64,000 nucleotides of DNA from Campanula takesimana (lineage: Eukaryota; Streptophyta; Magnoliopsida; Asterales; Campanulaceae): the NCBI GenBank assembly GCA_026119855.1, contig JAOWBW010000561.1:434001-498000 (forward strand). The letters run 5' to 3'. Positions 44,426 through 56,271 of this stretch are shown here, piece by piece. A program made the translations under genes and the position numbers. Position 1 is the stretch's first letter; the number at the start of each line of letters is the position of its first letter. The notes under the pieces are model-generated. The model saw only the letters and a list, made by a program, of their open reading frames with translations. It made no database searches and had not been told where the DNA came from.

Positions 44426-44934
44426 GTATTTTTGCCATGTTAATATGTGTACCTTGTATTTTTTCAATACATGTATTTTTTGTACTTTCCCTATAGTACT
44501 AAGGTCAAACAAAACTCCGCTATGCTCCCTTGTACATTATTTTCCTTCTCCTGCATTGCATTGCATAGCATCATTCAAACATTCAAAACTTCTCTCTTTT
44601 CTCCTTAAAAAGAATTAGTTTCTTGCCACACACTACCACTAGTCCGTGTCAGCACTGCACATGTCCCTACTACCCGGAGTTTTCGATGTGCGGGAATTTG
44701 TGCGCTACTGCCGCCCTCTTTTCGAGTCACTCGTCTACTCCACTCACCGTGTACGTTCCGCGAGCGGTGGGAACCTTTTACCTAACCCGTGTCAACCCAC
44801 ACATAGAGATTAGGACACTCCTCGGATCACCCATTTAGGATGTAAAAAATGCAAAAACTTTTCGCAAAATAAAATGTGCATTGCATCTAGGCGACCTCTA
44901 AGGTCCATCGCTCATCCGTTGGGCCATCATTGCG

Positions 44935-47660
44935 ATCCACTTGGGTCTACCCTTCACCTTCGACTGCCTAGGTCAACCTTCTCAACCTTTGACCGCCTAG
45001 GTCAATCTTCTCAACCTTTGACCGCCTAGGTCAACCTTCTCAACCTTTGACCCCCTAGGTCAACCCTTACCAACTTTTGACCTCCTAGGTCAACCTTATC
45101 CGCCTTTGACCCCTTAGGTCAACCTTTGACCTCCTAGGTCAACCTTTGACCGCCTAAGTCAACCTTCTCAACCTTTGACCCCCTAGGTCAACCTTTGACC
45201 ACCTAGGTCAACCCTCTGAACCTTTGACCTCCTAGGTCAACCTTTGACCCCCTAGGTCAACCTTATCAACCTTTGACCACCTAGGTCAACTTTATCTACC
45301 TTTGACCCCCTAGGTTAACCTTTGACCCCCTAGGTCAACCCTTACCAACTTTTGACCTCCTAGGTCAACTTTATCCGCCTTTGACCCCTTAGGTCAACCT
45401 TTGACCTCCTAGGTCAACCTTTGACCGCCTAGGTCAACCTTCTCAACCTTTGGCCCATAGGTCAACCTTTGACCGCCTAGGTCAACCCTCTGAACCTTTG
45501 ACCTCCTAGGTCAACCTTTGACCCCCTAGGTCAACCTTTGACCCCTAGGTCAACCTTCTCCGCTCTTGACCCCCTTAGGTCAACCTTTGACCCCTTAGGT
45601 CAATCTTATCCGTTTAGGTCAACCTCTGACCGCCTAAGTCAACCTTTGACCCCCTAGGTCTACCTTTGACCACCTAGGTCAACCCTCTGAACCTTTGACC
45701 TCCTAGGTCAACCTTTGACCCCCTAGGTCAACCTTATCAACCTTTGACCGCCTAGGTCAACTTTATCTACCTTTGACCCCCTAGGTCAACCTTTGACCCC
45801 CTAGGTCAACCCTTACCAACTTTTGACCTCCTAGGTCAACCTTATCCGCCTTTGACCCCTTAGGTCAACCTTTGACCTCCTAGGTCAACCTTTGACCGCC
45901 TAGGTCAACCTTCTCAACCTCTGGCCCCCTAGGTCAACCTTTGACCGCCTAGGTCAACCCTCTGAACCTTTGACCTCCTAGGTCAACCTTTGACCCCTTA
46001 GGTCAACTTTCTCCGCTCTTGACCCCCTTAGGTCAACCTTTGACCCCTAGGTCAACCTTCTCCGCTCTTGACCCCCTTAGGTCAACCTTTGACCCCTTAG
46101 GTCAATCTTATCTGTTTAAGTCAACCTTCGACCCCTAGGTCAACCTCATTTGTCTTTTAACCTCTTAGGTCAACCTTTGACCCCCTAGGTCAACTTTCTC
46201 CGCTATTGACCCCCTTAGGTCAACCTTCGACCTCTTAGGTCAACCTTTGACCCCATAGGTCAACCTTATCCGCCTTTGACCTCTTAGGTCTACCCTTGAC
46301 CTCCTAGGTCAACCTTATCACCCTCGACCTCTTAGGTCACCCCTTGACCTCTTAGGTCAACCCTTGACCGCCTAGGTCAACTTTATCCGCCTCCGACCTC
46401 TTAGGTCAACCCTTGACCTCCTAGGTCAACCTTATCTACCTTTGACCTCCTAGGTCAACCTTTAACCGCCTAGGTCAACCTTACCACCCTTTGACCTCTT
46501 AGGCCAACCTTTGACCCCTAGGTCAATCTTATCCGTTTAAGTCAAACCTTTGACCCCCTAGGTCAATCTTATCCGTTTAGGTCAACCTTTGACCCCCTAG
46601 GTCAACCTTACCAACCTTTGACCTCTTAGGTCTACCCTTGACCCCCTAGGTCAACTTTATCAACCTCCGACCTCTTAGGTCAACCCTTGATCTCCTAGGT
46701 CAACCTTATCACCGTCGACCTCTTAGGTCACCCCTCGACCTCTTAGGTCAACCTTTGACCCCTTAGGTCAACCTCATCCGCCTTTGACCTCTTAGGTCAA
46801 CCTTTGACCCCATAGGTCATTCTCATCTGCCTTTGACCCCATAGGTCAAACCTTGGACCCCTTAGGTCAACTTTATCACCCCTCGATCTCTTAGGTCAAC
46901 CTTTGACCACTTAGGTCAACCTTATCCGCCTTTGACCTCTGAGGTCAACCTTTGACTCCCTAAGTCAACCCAATCACCTTTCGACTTCTTAAGTCAACCT
47001 TTGACCCTTAGGTCAACCTTATCCGCTATTGACCTCTTAGGTCAATCTTTGGTCCCATAGGTGAACCCAATTACCTTTGACCTTAACCCGCTTAGGTCAA
47101 ACCGTCATCCTGACCCACCTAGGTCATTATTTGACCCACCGTTGTCCATACCAACCTAGGTCAACCCGTCTCGACCCGTTTAGGTCCACACACCATCCTC
47201 GACCCATCTAGGTCAACTCATCCGTCTTAGGTTAAAACTACCCCTTTACCTTTGACCCATCTAGGTCAATCCTTGGCCCGCTTAAGTCGACTTGCCCGTC
47301 TTGAATCTATCTACCGACCTTCCTAGGTCAACCAACCCGAATAGGTCAGCCTACCCATGTTTAACCCGTATAGGTCAAACATTTAGGTCAACCAACTCAC
47401 ATTCGACCCGCTTAGGTCAAACCATGTTTATCCCACTTAGACCATCCCATAGGCAACCCGCTACAACCCGCTATCTTGATTCATTCACCATATAGGTCAA
47501 TCCAACCCTTCTCATTTAGGTCGACCTATCCATTACCCATCTAGGTCAACCCACCATTATGGTCGCATTCTAGCTTGAACCACTTCTTGTCTGAAACCTT
47601 AGGTCAAACCTTAGGTCAAATTTAGGTCAAACCATAAGTCAAACCATACCCGACTCAATC
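44935..47660. repeat. 2.7 kb array of TTGACC/GGTCAA inverted units
   Basis: Units of the form CTTTGACCnCCTAGGTCAAC, with variable spacers such as CTTCTC or CTTATCCG. Each unit is a short palindrome pairing TTGACC with GGTCAA around CCTAGG-like centres. Well over a hundred hexamers are visible. The right end becomes more degenerate after about 47050. Confidence 0.95.
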
Positions 47661-48048
47661 AAAACCAACTCCTATAGGTCTTCCTCACCCATGCTTGACT
47701 AAGGACCGAGTCATCTCCTGCTTTTGACCTCAAGATCGCTCTTTATCTTAAAAAGACTCTATCAAATTGACCCCTATGGTCACCTCTCACGTCTTTTTAA
47801 AAGTCTAACTTGATTCGAACTACGGCGACCTGAGCCTCTTATTGTGTGGGACCTCTCCCCCATGATAAGGGGAACGTAGGCAACTTCGGCCCGGTCAAAC
47901 TTTCAATTTTTTACCAAAATGCATTTCAAAAATGTGGAGACTGACTCTTTTCCAAAAAATGATTTTATAACGATGCCTTATCATTAAATACGAATCTAAT
48001 TTAATTCAACTAAGAGGCTTAATTCTTTCATGAATAGAGTTCTGCATC

Positions 48049-48741
48049 ATGTCGGCTGCAAAGAACATCGAAGTTGCAACTGAAGCTGCTACCCAAGATC
48101 CCGAGACAATCCTCTACACCGGTACTGCTCTCAGTAAACAAGCATCCCACTTCGAAGCCATCCTCGATGAACAAGCAATCCACTTTAAGGCCATTCTCAA
48201 CGAGCAAGCAACATACTTTCAGAAGGAGATGCATAAGACCCTAAGAGACATCGAGAGACGTCATTTGTCTGACATTCGTGGCGTTTATGATTACCTCAGT
48301 CGAGTTCCCCCTCTTGCTCAATGTCAACACCCGTACGCTCCTCAAATGTACGGGCCGCCACAGACTGTCCCCGTCGGGATGCCTCCTATGACTACTCATC
48401 AACAAGGGGTGCCGGTACCTAAATCACCCTCAAAGACAGTTCGTGAAAGGAAGGACGAGCGCGAATTCGATGACTTAGGTATGCCGTTAGCCAAACTCTT
48501 CAAAAGTCTAGTTCAAGCCGGCAAGTTGTCTCCTTTGTTCAACTATGAACCAAGTAGGGTGAAGCAATGCTTGGATCCCTCCAAACACTGCCAATACCAC
48601 CAGTATGTTGGGCATGACACCGAAGATTGCCTCCAATTGAGGAGGAAGATTCAAAGCCTCATTGACAGCGGAGCCATCACCCGCCAACGGAATACATGGG
48701 CATGGGCAAAAGAGGAAATTGGGGCTACCTCCTTTAAATAA
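48049..48741 (+). CDS. Truncated gag ORF of the nested element, 230 codons
   Basis: ATG at 48049 gives MSAAKNIEVATEAA, then a helix-prone segment with repeated QAxHFxAIL-like units (QASHFEAIL, QAIHFKAIL, QATYFQKEM), a Pro-rich linker, FDDLGMPLAKLFKSLVQAGK, and a zinc-knuckle-like CQYHQYVGHDTEDCLQLR. The last part matches the C-terminal gag of Ogre-type elements; the capsid core between the parts seems missing. The frame is open throughout, unlike most relics in this window, so it may still be translated. It is followed directly by non-coding sequence where protease-pol would be expected. Confidence 0.75.
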   Translation: MSAAKNIEVATEAATQDPETILYTGTALSKQASHFEAILDEQAIHFKAILNEQATYFQKEMHKTLRDIERRHLSDIRGVYDYLSRVPPLAQCQHPYAPQMYGPPQTVPVGMPPMTTHQQGVPVPKSPSKTVRERKDEREFDDLGMPLAKLFKSLVQAGKLSPLFNYEPSRVKQCLDPSKHCQYHQYVGHDTEDCLQLRRKIQSLIDSGAITRQRNTWAWAKEEIGATSFK

Positions 48742-51040
48742 TAAAAAAAAAAGGATCATTCAGTCTTCGTAGGTTCTAGAGTGTCCTTAGTCAAAAGTCC
48801 ACCTTGGACGATTTTGTTTCTTTAGTAAAAGTCCACCCCGGACTAGTCAGTTTAAATCTTTTAGTTCCAATAAAAGAGTCTTTATTTCTTTTCTCTCTAG
48901 ACTTGAGACGTAATCTTGCATAAATCAATTCCATGAAAATTGTCTTATTCACCATTTTAACTTGATTGCTATATCTTTATATGATGAATTAATCTTAATC
49001 TTAATCATTAATGACGACTCATTAAAAGGTAAATGGACCCACAAACCATTCGCACAACTTAGTAAACAATTAGTCTCAAGATAACAAATGCTTTGACCAA
49101 TTAGGATGAACGAATCACTTTCTCTTCTCTCTACATTCTACCCCATATACTCTCTCTATACACTCACCCCTTGTACACACTTCATGTACACTCTCTATAT
49201 ACACCTTCCCCCATACACTATCCTCATACGCCTCTCATCCCACCATTAGACCCCGTTTTATAAGGTCGTGACAAAGAAATGGATTGCGGTTGCTCATCAT
49301 CAAATAGACATCCATGCTGCCACAATTTAAAGGGTTGGTTTGTTCCCTTCATGAGTACTACATGCCGTTACACTGGGGCTGTCCGTATTCCATCGCAAAT
49401 GTAAGACAAGTGCACGAAGTCATTCATGCCATTAATTGGTGCACGTGATAATCCAATGGAGCTCTACCGGTGAAAATCAAGGGGCTAGGATGCCCGCCGC
49501 CAGCAAAAGGCCGCTTGAACTATAAGGAAGCTACCTCGCAATCGAGAGAGGCGAAAGCAAACTAGGGGCTTGTCTTGCCCAATGTTTCATGTACAAATAT
49601 AAAAAAAAAAAAAAAAATATGGCTCGCTAGGTTGAAACCCAAAAGGGCGACCTAGGCAAAAGTTAGAGCATTGCACAAAAAGAAGCCCGCTAGGTTGAAA
49701 ACCCGAAAGGGCGGCCTAGGCAAAAAAAATGGTGTGCACAAAGAGATAAAATAAAAAAGAAAAAGAAAAATAGAAGGGGCTATCACCATGGAAAAGTAAA
49801 AGTCCCATTTTCTTTTCACCTCAAATGTTCTATTTTCCTTTCTTTCCTTACAAAGTAGATAAACGGCAGCAACCCATGACAACTACGATGGAGCAATCCA
49901 CTGCAACAACTACAAAGGAGTAATCCACCGCAATGAGCTACAAAGAACAACTCACCTCAAACGAACCTCACACCCCTAAACTCAAAACCCAACTTCATCG
50001 TCAACCGGGCAACCACTCAAAGCCAAACATAACCTACCTTGGGCCAACTTTCTTTCTTTTCTTTCCTCCCACACATACCCACTGAAACCCGACACCATCG
50101 TCAAGCGGGTCATCCCCGAACTACGCGGACCTGAGCTCCTCACCTTGAGGAGAACGTAGGCAACCTCCCGGTTCGGTCCAAAATATACACAACCCACCTC
50201 GAGCCAATTTTCTTTCTCTTCTCTCTTCCCCCATATTTCTACTCCTGACTTCTTCACTCACAATTGATCAAAACATTTATTAATTTGAGGCTACTTGTTT
50301 ACCAATTAACCATAACTCATTAACTAATCAACGAGGTCCATTCTCGAGCAATCAAATGAGAATCTTGAATAAAACAATTTTCAAATGTCTCGACAAGTCT
50401 TCCGTTCTACAATCTAGGAAAGAGCTAAACACTTACTTTCTGTCAAAGCAGGGGCTTCCTCCCTTTTGTACATATATACCCTCAGTTGCTCAAAGAGTCA
50501 AAATGTGAGTACTATCTCTCTCTCTCTCTTACTCTCCCCAAAATGCCCCCGCATGTTTTCAAACAATTCTTTTTTCCTTTTTTGAGTCGACTGAATGATT
50601 TCAAAAAAAAAAAAAAAAAAAAAAAAGACGCAAAAGAGATGCCCGCTAGATTGAAAACCCGCAAGGGCGGTCTAGGCAGAAAAAAGGGTGCGTCTTAAAA
50701 GAGGTAGGATACCCCGCTCTACGCAACTGGGGCTTCCCTAACAATAAAGGATCGACTATGTGGTTTCCCAGAGAATACCGAGGCGTCAACAACGATACAC
50801 TTAGAAGAAGGGCACCCCTCATCGTCAAACTCGGCACGCGACGACCTATTTGGATTGATTAGAATCATAATTAATTATAAGGCATCTGTATAAGATCATA
50901 ACACTTTCATAAAGTTTTCTCCTCCCCGACACTTTGTTTATAAACCAGCACGCTCGGTCTCCACCAAATTGTAAAAACATCCTCGATCCATCTGAGACCC
51001 ATCTCCGTGATTCTTGAGTTGACTCGGTCCTTCACCCTAT
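48742..51040. other. Non-coding internal region of the nested element
   Basis: Contains two copies of a CCCGCTAGGTTGAAA...GGGCGGCCTAGGC block (about 49620-49725) and one at 50640-50685. A GAACTACG...ACGTAGGC block lies at 50118-50170, with A-runs at 49600-49616 and 50608-50630 and a CT repeat near 50515. No protein is recognisable. Confidence 0.6.
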
Positions 51041-51044
51041 TTCC

Positions 51045-54000
51045 TACACAATAGGATACCCTTAGGTCCCAACCTACCTGGTTCAAAACCTTAGGTCCCA
51101 AGCCTACCCGGTCAGTCTTGCCTAAGTTACACCATAAACTCTCTAGGTCCCGAGCCTACCCGATCAGTCTTACCTAGGTCCCAAACCTACCCGGTGAGTT
51201 TTACCTACGTTACATCATAACCTCTTAGCTCGACCTTCCGCAAGTTCGTAGCATGACCCCTTCGGCCTCAAACCGGTTCTACCCAAAACTTCAGACCTTA
51301 AACCAGTTAACCAAAGCCAAATCCTTAGGGTGACCCATTAGGTCCCGAACCTACCGGTCCCGAGCCTACCCGATCTCCTAGATCTCAAACCTACCAACAC
51401 ATACTCGTCCTTACCCTGTCTAAGCCATAGCTCTCTTATCCTCATCGGTCCAACTTCTAAGGTCCACCCATAGTCTAACCTGTGGAGCGAACCCTGAGGG
51501 CCCAAGACCATTCGAGTCTACCAAACACCTACCTTTTAGGTCTCTAGAATATCTAATCCATACCTTAGGCCTCAACCCCTAAACCTTTAGGTCACAAGAC
51601 TTTCTACCCTTTAGGTCTCTCACCTTACATCTCCACCCTTTGGACTCTGTAATTCCCAAGCCTACTTGGTCCGACTAAAAGCGACAACATCTACGTCTCC
51701 CGACTCCCGTCATGTCCAAGCCATGACCCTACCACTCTTAAACCTACCAAGTACCAACCTAGTGTCACCCATTAGCCTCAAAAGACTTCCTAGTCTGACC
51801 TTCAACCCCTTAAGGACTCTAACCTACTTAATCCAAGCCGAGTCCAAACCTCGCCACCTACAAGGTCCACCCTTGAACTCCATGGATCTCAAACATCGCT
51901 CCCCCAACGAGTCCAAATCTCAAACCTTGCTCAAGTACATAGGATCTCCTGCGCACCACGCCATACCATAGGGATCTCAATACCCATCAGGTTAAAACCC
52001 ATGTCCTTAAACACCTTTGGTCCTATCCCTAACCTACCTTCGAAATTGCCAAACGAGCTTAGCCACACGCATGACCTCTAAGGCAAAATTAAGTCCTAAG
52101 CATACCCAATCCTGTTAGGCACACTATTATACTCAAAGCAAAGTCTTGGACACTCGATCCATTTACCTAAAGCGCCAACATGGTCATATATCCAAAACCA
52201 TTTCCCGCACTTATGGTTCGCACCTAGCCTAAACTTTCAAACGCTCTAGGATCCAAGCCCGACATGCGTATTAGGTACTAGGATCATCCAATACCAATCC
52301 GTTGCTCCTTGTCCGACCTCAAGCCTGCTTGGTCCTAACCCATAACGCGGCTTCTCTAGGACAAAAGACTTACCCGCTTGAAAGCCTTATGTTCCAACGC
52401 TACCCTGCCTAGCCTTCGATCTCCTAGATCTCACGCCTACCATTCCATTAGGCCCCGGTCTCCTCAACACATGTCTGAGTCTTACCCTAGCTAAACCCTA
52501 GAACTTTAGCCTAGGTATAATCTATCGAGCCTATCCAACCACGAGGTATCAAGCTCATTTGCCCCAAACCGCAACACTCTTAGACCTCAAACTTGCTCAA
52601 TCTAAACCAAGACAAACCTTCAAATGCTTTCGGTCTCCAAACCCTAGCCTTAAACCTAGGTAAACACATTCTCTAAACCCTAGCCTCAAGCCTAGGTAGT
52701 CATTTCCTTCTCTCTGAACCCTAGCCTCAAGCCTAGGTAATTACATCCTTCCTAAACCCTAGCCCCGAGCCTAGGTAGTTACATCCCTTCCAAACCCTAC
52801 CTTAGAGCCTAGGTATTTACACCCTTCCTAAACCCTAGCCTTGATCCTAGGTAGTCACGTATCCTCTCTAAACCCTAGCCTCGAGCCTAGGTAGTCATAT
52901 CATTCTCTATGAACCCTAGCCTCAAGCCTAGGTAATTACATCCTTTCAAACCCTAGCCTAAAGCCTAGGAAGTTACATCCTTCTTAAACCCTAGCCTTGA
53001 TCCTAGGTAGTTACACCCTTCCTAAACCCTAGCCTTGATCCTAGGTAGTCACATATCCTATCTAAACCATATCCTTAAGCCTAGGAAACCACAACATCCC
53101 CTTTAACCCTAGCCCAAATTCTAGGGAATTTCCAAAGCCCCGTATGCAACATCATTTCCAAATTCCCGAAACCCTAGTCTCGAAACCTAGGAAATTTACA
53201 ATCTCAATTCTCCGTTTTATTGAACCCTAGTCCAAAACCTAGGATATAATGCCCTGTCCAAAACTCAATCAACCCTAGCCTCAAGCTTAAGTAGTCGCAC
53301 TCTTTCCAAACCCTAGCCTCGAGCCTAGGTAGTCGCATTCGCTCTAAACCCTAGCCTCGAGCCTAGGTAGTCGCATTCGATCTAAACCCTAGCCTCAAGC
53401 CTAGGTAGTCGCACTCTTTCTAAAGCCCTAGTCTCAAGGCTAGGTAGAAATTATCCTCTTTAAACTCTATCATCAAGCCTAGGTTCCAACATTCCCTTCA
53501 AACCCCAGTCCTATACCTAGGAAACTCCTTCACCTTAGTCTCAAAACGTAGGAAGTTTACAGTCCTTAGCCTTAAAACCTAGCCTAAAACCTAGGTTACC
53601 ATGAACCTTTCCAAGCCATAGTCACCAATCCCGGAAAATGGTGAACCCTAACATCAAGCTTAGTGGACCTTCCACACAAGCAATCCCTCTTCCCAACGGT
53701 CCATGGTCTCAAGCCTAGGAACTCACAACCCTTTCAACTCCCAGCCTTAGGTCTAAAGCCAACGCCTTTGCAACCTCTGAACCTACCACAACTCCAAGTC
53801 CTAGCCGCGAAGCCTAGGATATTTCTAAACCCTAGTCCCAAACCTAGGAGAGTCATGGTCCTTAAACACCAGTTTCCAAACCCTTGTTCGAAACCCTAAC
53901 ATCTAGGAAGTTCCCAAACCTCAACCTCTCCAAACCCTAGCCCCAAACCTAGGAATCTGCATTCTCTCCAAACCCTAGTCTCAAGCCTAGGAAGCACCAT

Positions 54001-54240
54001 CCCCTTTTACCCTAGCCCAAGTTCTAGGGAATTTCTAAAGCCCTGTGTGTAACATCCTTTCCAAATTCTCGAAACCCTAGTCTCGAAACCCAGGAAATTC
54101 ATAATCTCAATCCCCCGCTAGTCTTATGCCTAGGATACAATAGCCTTTCCATATTCCCTCCAAACCCTAGCCCATAAGCCTAGGAAACCCACATTGTATT
54201 CAAGACACAATCTCAAGTCTAAACAACCATAACATCTTTT
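51045..54240. repeat. CCTAGG / AAACCCTAG tandem region
   Basis: The first part (about 51045-51400) repeats AGGTCCCRAGCCTACCCG. After a more irregular stretch, 52630-54190 repeats AAACCCTAGCCTCRAGCCTA followed by GGTAGTCACAT-like spacers of roughly 30-40 bases. More than 20 copies of AACCCTAG are visible. It is diverged and irregular rather than a clean satellite. Confidence 0.88.
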
Positions 54241-54401
54241 GCATCCTTATCTCAAGGCTAAGAGGCTACCCATCCTCTTTCCTTAAAAGCCTTAGGTCAT
54301 ACCCTAAGCAACCAAGCAAAATGTCCCTTATACCTAATACCTTCATCTTAATGGTTCGTAGCCTCATATTATGTATTCCTCCTAATTTAGGGTAAGCGGA
54401 T

Positions 54402-54720
54402 CCCAAACATTACGCTTTCCGTGGTCGTCCTTCGCTCACCAAAGAGTCCTTTACCTTGGCGACTCCCCGAGAGTCCATCATCTTTGCGCCTCCCCAAGAG
54501 TCCATCACTTCTGCGATTCCCCGAGAGTCTATCACCAAGAGTCCAAACATTACGCTTTCCGTGGTCGTCCTTCGCTCACCAAAGAGTCCTTTACCTTGGC
54601 GACTCCCCGAGAGTCCATCATCTTTGCGCCTCCCCAAGAGTCCATCACTTCTGCGATTCCCCGAGAGTCTATCACCTTTGTGACTCCCCGAGAGTTCATC
54701 CCGTTTGCGACTTCATAACA
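54402..54720. repeat. Two 138-139-bp direct copies with internal GAGAGTCCATC repeats
   Basis: 54402-54539 and 54541-54678 are nearly identical (CAAACATTACGCTTTCCGTG, CACCAAAGAGTCCTTTACC). Each contains CCCCGAGAGTCCATCATC-like subrepeats that continue to about 54720. Open frames here are repeat artefacts. Confidence 0.9.
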
Positions 54721-54870
54721 ATCCATCATCTTTGCCTCCACATGCAAAATTTCAGTTTTACCCCTAGTACATTCCCCTTTGATTCATTTTAGGTGCCCTT
54801 AGCGCTGTTTTGACTGATATTCGATACCTTTGGGAACGGAAAGCCCCTTAAAATTTCCATTTCTTCACCA

Positions 54871-55760
54871 AATATTTGCTTAGGATTCGTATGGTTGTAA
54901 ATACTTCGGCGCCTCTATGACATATGCATCCTAGATCGATCGCAATGGGCAGAAGCCTCGGCGTTTCTGTTTGCGAGAGATCCAGCATCTATTATTTTAG
55001 CACTTCCTAATATTTGCTTAGGATTCGTGTGGTTGTAGAGACTTCGGCGCCTCTATGACATACGCATCCTAGATCAATCGCGATGGGCAGAAGCCTCGGC
55101 GTTTCTATTTGCGAGAGATCCAGCATCTATTATTTTAGCACTTCCTAATATTTGCTTAGGATTCGTATGGTTGTAGAGACTTCGGCGCCTCTATGACATA
55201 CGCATCCTAGATCGATCACGATGGGCAGAAGCCTCGGCGTTTCTGTTTGCGAGAGATCCAGCATCTATTATTTTAGCACTTCCTAATATTTGCTTAGGAT
55301 TCGTATGGTTGTAGAGACTTCGGCGCCTCTATGACATACGCATCCTAGATCGATCGCGATGGGCAGAAGCCTCGGCGTTTCTATTTGCGAGCGATCCAGC
55401 ATCTATTTTAGGATTCGTATGGTTGTAGAGACTTCGGCGCCTCTATGACATACGCATCCTAGATCGATCGCGATGGGAAGAAGCCTCGGCGTTTCTATTT
55501 GCGAGCGATCCAGCATCTATTTTAGGATTCGTATGATTGTAGAGACTTCGGCGCCTCTATGACATACGCATCCTAGATCGATCGCGATGGGCAGAAGCCT
55601 CGGCGTTTCTGTTTGCGAGCGATCCAGCATCTATTTTAGGATTCGTATGATTGTAGAGACTTCGGCGCCTCTATGACATGCCATCCTAGATCAATCGTAA
55701 TTGGTAGAAGCCTCGGCGTTTCTGTTCACGAGAGATCCAACATCTATTACTTTAGCGCGA
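54871..55760. repeat. Satellite-like array of 138-bp and 114-bp units
   Basis: Units start near 54881, 55019, 55157 and 55295 (spacing 138), then 55409, 55523 and 55637 (spacing 114). The short form lacks 24 bases (ATTATTTTAGCACTTCCTAA region). Shared core: GAGACTTCGGCGCCTCTATG, ATCCTAGATCGATCGCGATG, GCCTCGGCGTTTCT. Confidence 0.94.
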
Positions 55761-56271
55761 TCGGCAGGAACCCCGGCGATCCTGATTGCGTTTACCATTC
55801 CATCTTGGGATTATTTAGACAACGTAGTCTTTAATTTTCCCAAATAACTTCATTGCTTACGAATGTTCGTTCTTCATACAAGATAGTATCTGTAGGTTTA
55901 TTATCCACAGTAGAAGTTCGATGTCTCGTCTTTCCCAGTAGATCTCTGAACTACGACCGGCTTGATTCCTCGGAGGATACGTAGGAAACCTGAAAAGGTT
56001 CAGCCACCCGACCGACATGGTCATCTCTCATCCCCAGCAGGTGCATTTTCCCCAGCAGAAAGCGTTACTCTCCATCAGAGGACAATCATCCTCAATTTCC
56101 CCATCAGATTTGAACTACGTTTGGCTTGATTCCCCCGCGGATACGTAGGTCGCCTGTCAAGGTTCAGCCGTTCCCTTACCTTTCATCTGTTTTGAAACTC
56201 ATATTTCAGACGGATCCTTCTTTTATCGTCGACCCCACATTGCCTTGCAAGAAGCGTCGCCGAGGGGCTAC

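Noticed and set aside
43992..44618. Cys/His-rich open frames of 134-208 codons
   Set aside because: They are translations of the CATGTTTACACATGCACAC array in three frames, not zinc-finger proteins.
44935..47660. CRISPR-like alternation of repeat and spacer
   Set aside because: Units vary in length, spacers are themselves repeated, there are no cas genes, and the sequence lies within a plant LTR element.
51045..54240. Interstitial telomere from AAACCCTA motifs
   Set aside because: Motifs are 30-40 bases apart in diverged units with CCTAGG; there is no head-to-tail CCCTAAA run.
54410..54792. Open frames near 54.4-54.8 kb
   Set aside because: They translate the duplicated 138-bp block and its GAGAGTCCATC subrepeats.
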